A DNA stretch of 10,704 bases. Origin: Calditrichota bacterium (GTDB lineage: Bacteria; Zixibacteria; MSB-5A5; GN15; FEB-12). Positions 7,085 to 10,704 of the stretch are shown piece after piece. The stretch spans positions 1-10,704 of the forward strand of contig QQUK01000353.1 in assembly GCA_008501655.1 (NCBI GenBank). Reading direction: 5' to 3'. The notes beneath the pieces are model-generated. The model made no database searches, was not told the DNA's origin, and was given only the letters and a program-made list of their open reading frames with translations. How positions within the stretch are numbered: position 1 is the first letter of the stretch; the number at the start of each line of letters is the position of its first letter. The translations under genes were made by a program, and so were the position numbers.

Positions 7085-7668
7085 TATACATTGTCCTTGA
7101 CATAGCCGTTTTTAATAGCGTAATCATAAAGTTCTTTCTGCAGCAATTTTCTTCCTCGATGAAGTCGTGACTTTACAGTTCCAAGCTGGAGATCAGCGAT
7201 TTCGGCAATCTCCTGATATGAGAATCCTTCAAGAAATGACAGCATGACAACAAGTCTGAAGTCATCGGGTAGATTCTCAATCGCTTTTTTAACATCATCA
7301 TCAAATATTTTATTAAACAAATCCTGTTCCGGGTTTTCTTCTTTGCCGCCGACAGCAAGTTGACCGTATAAAAAATTGTCATCTATATCGTCGACATTTA
7401 CCGCCATCGGGGATCGAGATTTTGAGCGGTAATCATTGATGAAAATGTTGGTCATTATTTTAAACAACCATGCCCGACAATTTGAGCCGGGTTCAAATTT
7501 ATCCCAGAACCGATAAGCCTTTACAAATGCCTCCTGAACTAAATCTTCTGCATCTTTTTCGTTTTTTGTCATGCGAAGAGCTGTCCGATAAAGAGCATCC
7601 ATATGAGGTAAGGCTTCGACCTCAAACTGTTTTCTCTTATCTATCTCTTCTTTTTTCCGGTCTGTCAT
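7084..7668 (-). CDS. ECF-family RNA polymerase sigma factor (sigma-70 family)
   Basis: The 194 residues show region 2 at about 20-85 (L-Y-R-T-A-L-R-M-T, then D-A-E-D-L-V-Q-E-A-F-V-K-A-Y, then C64-R-A-W-L-F-K-I-M-T-N near the -10-recognition helix). A variable linker (85-115) lacks region 3. Region 4 at about 125-180 has L-P-D-D-F-R, then F-S-Y-Q-E-I-A-E-I-A and G-T-V-K-S-R-L-H-R-G-R. It directs RNA polymerase to stress- or envelope-regulated promoters. Its region 2 resembles the SigR/ECF12 type, whose partner is also a zinc anti-sigma factor, though the partner here is membrane-bound. The ATG at 7668 has a weak GAGAAAG upstream. It is the first gene of the three-gene cluster, and likely autoregulated from the repeat-rich region upstream. 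Confidence 0.95.
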   Translation of the reverse strand: MTDRKKEEIDKRKQFEVEALPHMDALYRTALRMTKNEKDAEDLVQEAFVKAYRFWDKFEPGSNCRAWLFKIMTNIFINDYRSKSRSPMAVNVDDIDDNFLYGQLAVGGKEENPEQDLFNKIFDDDVKKAIENLPDDFRLVVMLSFLEGFSYQEIAEIADLQLGTVKSRLHRGRKLLQKELYDYAIKNGYVKDNV

Positions 7669-7689
7669 TAATTGTAATCTTTCTCAGAG

Positions 7690-7737
7690 GAGACCGGTAA
7701 TAATAAACTCAGTATTAAAAACATTTGAGCCGGTCTC
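7690..7737. promoter_or_regulatory. Inverted repeat GAGACCGG...CCGGTCTC upstream of the sigma gene
   Basis: GAGACCGG (7690-7697) and CCGGTCTC (7730-7737) are perfect 8-base inverted arms whose starts are 40 bases apart, about four helical turns. The arms bracket the predicted -10 of the ECF promoter. They could be a two-site operator that loops DNA. If instead transcription starts further upstream, the minus-strand RNA could form a hairpin with an extra CTCA/TGAG inner stem just ahead of the ribosome binding site. Confidence 0.5.
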
Positions 7738-7746
7738 ATAGTTCCC
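7717..7746 (-). promoter_or_regulatory. Candidate ECF-type autoregulatory promoter of the sigma gene
   Basis: On the minus strand GGGAAC (7746-7741) is a good match to the GGAAC/GGAAT -35 core used by ECF sigma factors. About 17-18 bases later GTTTTT (7722-7717) resembles the GTT -10 of SigR-type promoters. The start codon lies about 50 bases further on. Spacing is at the long end of the usual 16-17, so this is a candidate only. ECF operons with a cognate anti-sigma gene are commonly autoregulated. Confidence 0.4.
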
Positions 7747-7766
7747 TTATGGTGGGATTTTCAACG

Positions 7767-7801
7767 TTTTTAGATAAGTTTTTACATAAAATGTCTAAAA
7801 A
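7767..7801. repeat. AT-rich inverted repeat TTTTTAGA...TCTAAAAA
   Basis: Perfect 8-base arms TTTTTAGA (7767-7774) and TCTAAAAA (7794-7801) enclose a smaller ACAT/ATGT pairing. It lies about 100-130 bases upstream of the sigma gene start. It could be a binding site for a dimeric regulator or a weak structural element. In such AT-rich sequence it may also be chance. Confidence 0.35.
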
Positions 7802-7950
7802 AGATGCACAATCCACCAATTATCAATAAGATATACCGTATTTAATTGAATAACAAGGATTTTTCAGCTCTCACCAACTGTTTCAAAATGAACCAAATAA
7901 GGCTGTTTTTATCTGAATTTAGCTGAAAAGATGATTTTATCCCTTTTTTA
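7802..7950. other. Non-coding spacer with no recognisable gene
   Basis: This AT-rich stretch lies between the sigma-gene control elements and the lipoprotein terminator. Stops are frequent in all frames and no RNA fold or repeat stands out. A TTGTTA with a TATCTT/TATATC some 15-17 bases later on the minus strand could be a weak housekeeping promoter for the sigma operon, but the match is poor. Confidence 0.4.
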
Positions 7951-7986
7951 TAAGAAAAAAAACGGAGCTTAAAAAAGCTCCGTTTT
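7951..7986 (-). terminator. Rho-independent terminator of the lipoprotein gene
   Basis: AAAACGGAGCTT (7959-7970) and AAGCTCCGTTTT (7975-7986) are perfect 12-base inverted arms around an AAAA loop (7971-7974). Read on the minus strand the stem is followed by a T-run (complement of 7951-7960), a textbook intrinsic terminator about 25 bases past the stop at 8012. It isolates the lipoprotein gene from the sigma operon downstream. Confidence 0.93.
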
Positions 7987-8011
7987 CCCATTTACCTTTT
8001 TCACACTTATA

Positions 8012-9394
8012 TTACTGAACTATAAAATTATAGCCTGAAAGTGTATCATTGGAGTTAAGCATAACGCCAATATAGGAGGTGTCAGCTGCCATACCTATAC
8101 TAGGCAGAGCAAAAAGATCGTATGTCCCCGGATCAAGGGTAAACATATAGTTACCGGAAGCATCAGTCATAGTTAGAGTAGTATCGGTGCCTGAAATTGC
8201 ACTCACCATCATTACCGGGAATGCTGCGCCAAGTGTATCCAGAACAGAGCCGGTTATATAACCGGGGCCGGTTGGTATGATAATCACTTCATCAGAGATC
8301 ACAAAATCAAATCCGGATAAAGTATCACCGGCTGCTAATAGGACACCCATATACATCGTATCAACGACAGATCCTGAATCAGGAGTTATCGAGATATCGT
8401 AAGTGTCAGCCAGTACATCAAAAACGTACATGCCGGTTGAATCCGTCCAAGCGAAACCTGAAAATCCGGACGAATTGATATCAACCATTGTTCCAATGAC
8501 CGGATTGCCAAGGGTATCTGTAACCATACCGGAGATAACGCCATTAGTAACAACTATCTCTTCGGTGAAGACAAAATCAAATCCCATCAAAGCATCACCT
8601 GCGTTTAAAACAACCCCTGCATACATTGTATCAACTAAATAACCTGAATCTGGTACTGCAGCAATATCATATGTACCCTGCGGGAGGATAAACATATAAG
8701 CACCGGTTGAGTCGGTGTAAGTTGCAGTACTATATTCCATGGAATTAGCTTCTACCAGAGCATTAAATACCGGCAGTCCTGAACCATCGGTGACCATACC
8801 GGCAAGTGTTGCTGAAATATCTTCTTTGAAGACCCTATAAGTCGGTTTCAGTTTAAAGCCGTTGCCGGTAGAAAGTACCGATTTGGAAACATCAAAATCG
8901 ACATACAGATGAATAAATTCATCCTGATGAATTTCAAAATCGAAGTTGAGTTTTACACCAGTCTGCATACCGCTTGGAACGGTCAATGGATAAGTAACTG
9001 AATCAACAACGATCTCATTCCCCTCACCAAGAACCATTCTCATCTGAGAATAATATCCTTCAGGAATAGTATCATCAAATAAGGTAACGGTTACACCGTT
9101 GACTAATTCAAGAAAATCAATTGTTGTGTCTACGTCGTTATACATCCAGCCAGAATCTTCATGGTGGACCCCAACTTTAACGACATGCAAATATAAATGT
9201 TCGATACCGTCGGGTGCCGGTTTATCAAAAAATGTCATAGTCAGTCTCGGTGGACCTGAGTACTGGGCTACCCCGTTCGGATTTGAATTGTCATTGGCTA
9301 ACAGATTGCTGTTTTCATTGTCACTGGAGCAACCGACGATAATCATAGAGCAAGCTGCCAATAAGACAAATGATAAAACCAATAATCGCTTCAT
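8012..9394 (-). CDS. Lipoprotein with DUF4382 and three carboxypeptidase-regulatory-like repeats
   Basis: The 460 residues open with a lipoprotein signal peptide (K-R-L-L-V-L-S-F-V). Two lipobox-like sites exist, L-A-A-C15 and I-V-G-C22; the second, followed by S-S-D-N, is more likely. An Asn/Ser-rich linker follows (23-46). Residues 47-190 match DUF4382, a domain of unknown role in surface lipoproteins, with L-T-M-T-F-F-D-K-P-A-P-D and later G-V-K-L-N-F-D-F. Then come three beta-sandwich repeats of about 82 residues (196-277, 286-367, 378-459). Each has G-M/S-V-x-D near its start, T-D-x-(S/T)-G-x-Y in the middle and a T-Y-D strand after it. There is no sorting signal at the end. It has its own promoter, AGGAAAGG ribosome binding site and terminator, so it is monocistronic. 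Likely role, by inference: surface-exposed binding or structural lipoprotein. Confidence 0.88.
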   Translation of the reverse strand: MKRLLVLSFVLLAACSMIIVGCSSDNENSNLLANDNSNPNGVAQYSGPPRLTMTFFDKPAPDGIEHLYLHVVKVGVHHEDSGWMYNDVDTTIDFLELVNGVTVTLFDDTIPEGYYSQMRMVLGEGNEIVVDSVTYPLTVPSGMQTGVKLNFDFEIHQDEFIHLYVDFDVSKSVLSTGNGFKLKPTYRVFKEDISATLAGMVTDGSGLPVFNALVEANSMEYSTATYTDSTGAYMFILPQGTYDIAAVPDSGYLVDTMYAGVVLNAGDALMGFDFVFTEEIVVTNGVISGMVTDTLGNPVIGTMVDINSSGFSGFAWTDSTGMYVFDVLADTYDISITPDSGSVVDTMYMGVLLAAGDTLSGFDFVISDEVIIIPTGPGYITGSVLDTLGAAFPVMMVSAISGTDTTLTMTDASGNYMFTLDPGTYDLFALPSIGMAADTSYIGVMLNSNDTLSGYNFIVQ

Positions 9395-9400
9395 GTTTTT

Positions 9401-9408
9401 CCTTTCCT
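9401..9408 (-). promoter_or_regulatory. Ribosome binding site of the lipoprotein gene
   Basis: AGGAAAGG on the minus strand sits six bases before the ATG at 9394. It is the clearest purine-rich site in the window; most other genes here start with weak or absent ones. It fixes the chosen start. Confidence 0.75.
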
Positions 9409-9451
9409 GTTGTTCTAAGTAAGACCTGTATAGATAGGTTCCTGTTGTAAG

Positions 9452-9488
9452 TACATTTTAAATGTATCAAGTAAAACGGATTTGTCAA
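9452..9488 (-). promoter_or_regulatory. Sigma-70-type promoter with a 15-base palindrome over the -10
   Basis: On the minus strand a perfect TTGACA (9488-9483) is followed after 16 bases by TACATT (9466-9461), giving a start point near 9454 and a leader of about 60 bases for the lipoprotein mRNA. The -10 lies inside TACATTTTAAATGTA (9452-9466), a perfect 7-1-7 palindrome that covers the -10 and the start point, where a dimeric repressor would block polymerase. Confidence 0.65.
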
Positions 9489-9614
9489 GTCCATTACTTA
9501 TACCCCTTTTATAGTTTTCGGATGGTTCTCTTTCGATATTTAGAAAAAAGAAAAAATACCGGAAAATTTAAAAAGAAAAGTTCACAGGTTAATGACAGTT
9601 AACGCAGTAGGGAA
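9489..9614. other. Spacer between helicase and lipoprotein genes
   Basis: This stretch follows the stop of the leftward helicase gene. No GC-rich stem with a T-run is visible, so helicase transcripts have no obvious intrinsic terminator here and might read on into the lipoprotein gene. GTTAA and TTAAC near 9588-9603 form a short inverted repeat of doubtful meaning. Confidence 0.35.
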
Positions 9615-10704
9615 CTATCCAACTATCTTCAGCTTAGCATATTTAGCCATGATTTTTTTTACGCCAAGACCGGAAAACATTATTTCTAACCGGAGAGATT
9701 CACCAAACCCTTCAGCTTTGATAATTTTACCCCGTCCAAAAGAAGGATGCTGAACGATCCTTCCAACGCGCATGATTTCCGACTCTTCAAAATCATAATG
9801 TACACCCTCGGTAGATGATTTGGACATTGCCGGTTTTTTTGAAAAGAATGATGCCTGCGAAACAGCATGAGAATCTACGCCATACCGGCGGTTCTGTCTG
9901 CGGTCTTTCTTTTCAACAAGCTCTTCAGGAATCTCTTTGATAAATCGGGACGGGATAGATTCGACCTCCCCGAAACGGTGACGCGTTGTTGCACTTGAGA
10001 GAAACAGCTTCTTCCGAGCCCGGGTAGCACCGACATAAAAGAGGCGACGTTCTTCTTCAAGTGCCATCGGGTCCATCGTAGCCTGACCTAAAGGAAAAAG
10101 CCCTTCTTCAAGTCCGACTAAAAAGACTGTATCAAACTCAAGACCTTTGGCAGCATGCAGAGTCATCAGAGTAACTTTATCATCTATTTCAGAATACTGG
10201 TCAAGGTCGGTAAACAAAGATATATCGGCAAGGTACGACTCCAGATTTGCTTCCGTGTTGTTTTTGACATACTCAGCGACACCTTCGATGAACGCTTCGA
10301 TATTTTCAACTTTTGTCTGACCAATAATTAAATCTTCGTTTTTGAGCTCTTCTATCAGGTTGATATCTTCAACTAAGTCCTGTACCATCAAATCAAGGGC
10401 CATCTCTTTTTTCTCGGTACGATATTTTTCAATTATTTCTACAAACGGTTTGATTCGTTTAGCCCGGGCAGCAAATTCCGGATACTTGTCCAGATTGGAT
10501 ACCATTTCATAACCGGAAATTGATTCTGAACGGGAGATTTGAAAAATATCAGAAACAGATTTAGCACCTATCCCCCGCTTTGGATAATTGATAACCCGTT
10601 CAAAAGCGATATCATCCTTTTGATTAACGATAAGCTTCAGATACGCCATCAAATCTTTGACTTCTTTTCGCTGATAGAACGAAATACCTCCTACTATCTG
10701 ATAC
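9615..10704 (-). CDS. UvrD/PcrA-family superfamily 1 DNA helicase, C-terminal part
   Basis: The frame is open to the right edge, so the N-terminal half, including the Walker motifs, lies outside; about 363 codons are here. It enters with Y-Q-I-V-G-G-I-S-F-Y-Q-R-K-E-V-K-D, the usual UvrD/PcrA helicase motif IV region, so the apparent start at 10652 is an internal TTG codon and not a real start. Motif V follows (M-T-L-H-A-A-K-G-L-E-F-D-T-V-F around 10169-10125), then motif VI (E-E-E-R-R-L-F-Y-V-G-A-T-R-A-R around 10055-10014) with the arginine finger. The last 50 residues (V-G-R-I-V-Q-H-P-S-F-G-R-G) match the C-terminal Tudor-like domain that lets PcrA/UvrD contact RNA polymerase. Role: 3'-5' unwinding in excision repair and conflict resolution. 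The family is secure; PcrA versus UvrD naming is not. Confidence 0.95.
   Translation of the reverse strand, partial: YQIVGGISFYQRKEVKDLMAYLKLIVNQKDDIAFERVINYPKRGIGAKSVSDIFQISRSESISGYEMVSNLDKYPEFAARAKRIKPFVEIIEKYRTEKKEMALDLMVQDLVEDINLIEELKNEDLIIGQTKVENIEAFIEGVAEYVKNNTEANLESYLADISLFTDLDQYSEIDDKVTLMTLHAAKGLEFDTVFLVGLEEGLFPLGQATMDPMALEEERRLFYVGATRARKKLFLSSATTRHRFGEVESIPSRFIKEIPEELVEKKDRRQNRRYGVDSHAVSQASFFSKKPAMSKSSTEGVHYDFEESEIMRVGRIVQHPSFGRGKIIKAEGFGESLRLEIMFSGLGVKKIMAKYAKLKIVG

Noticed and set aside
9615..10652. Complete 345-residue gene starting at 10652
   Set aside because: The frame continues to the window edge with conserved helicase sequence, and the apparent start is an internal TTG codon.

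Overview
The window reads as ordinary bacterial chromosome, moderately AT-rich, from a Gram-negative-type organism: there is a signal-peptide TPR protein, a lipoprotein, and a membrane-anchored anti-sigma factor. The single-chain (alpha2) glycyl-tRNA synthetase, the DUF4382 lipoprotein with carboxypeptidase-regulatory-like repeats, and the DUF4388/PATAN regulator together suggest an uncultured FCB-like or related candidate phylum (Zixibacteria-like lineages come to mind). That placement is inference only; no rRNA is present to test it.

Layout. Positions 1-149 hold the N-terminal part of an ArsC/Spx-like thioredoxin-fold protein on the minus strand. Positions 150-321 hold three inverted-repeat elements in a row. 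Positions 322-2823 are a leftward operon, ftsB-like, recO and glyS, with gaps of 5 and 16 bases. A 212-base divergent intergenic region follows. Positions 3036-5186 carry the only plus-strand gene, a 716-residue multidomain regulator. It meets the leftward cluster 5183-7668 tail to tail, and the two stop codons overlap. Read in transcription order, that cluster is an ECF sigma factor, its zinc-finger anti-sigma factor (one-base TAATG overlap) and an exported TPR protein. Positions 7669-7950 are a control region rich in inverted repeats. Positions 7951-9394 carry a lipoprotein gene with a strong intrinsic terminator, a good ribosome binding site and a likely sigma-70 promoter. Positions 9615-10704 are the C-terminal part of a UvrD/PcrA helicase that enters from outside the window.

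How the genes work together. The ftsB-recO-glyS block is housekeeping: division, recombination repair and translation. The sigma/anti-sigma/TPR cluster looks like an envelope- or redox-responsive regulon core, with the TPR protein as a candidate target or sensor partner. The 716-residue protein is the most unusual item. It appears to join an MshEN-like domain, two divergent receiver folds, an HD-GYP-like domain lacking the GYP motif, and a C-terminal DUF4388/PATAN domain. It is probably an adaptor or regulator in a cyclic-di-GMP or surface-behaviour circuit rather than a working enzyme. No phage, transposase, CRISPR array, tRNA or rRNA is visible.
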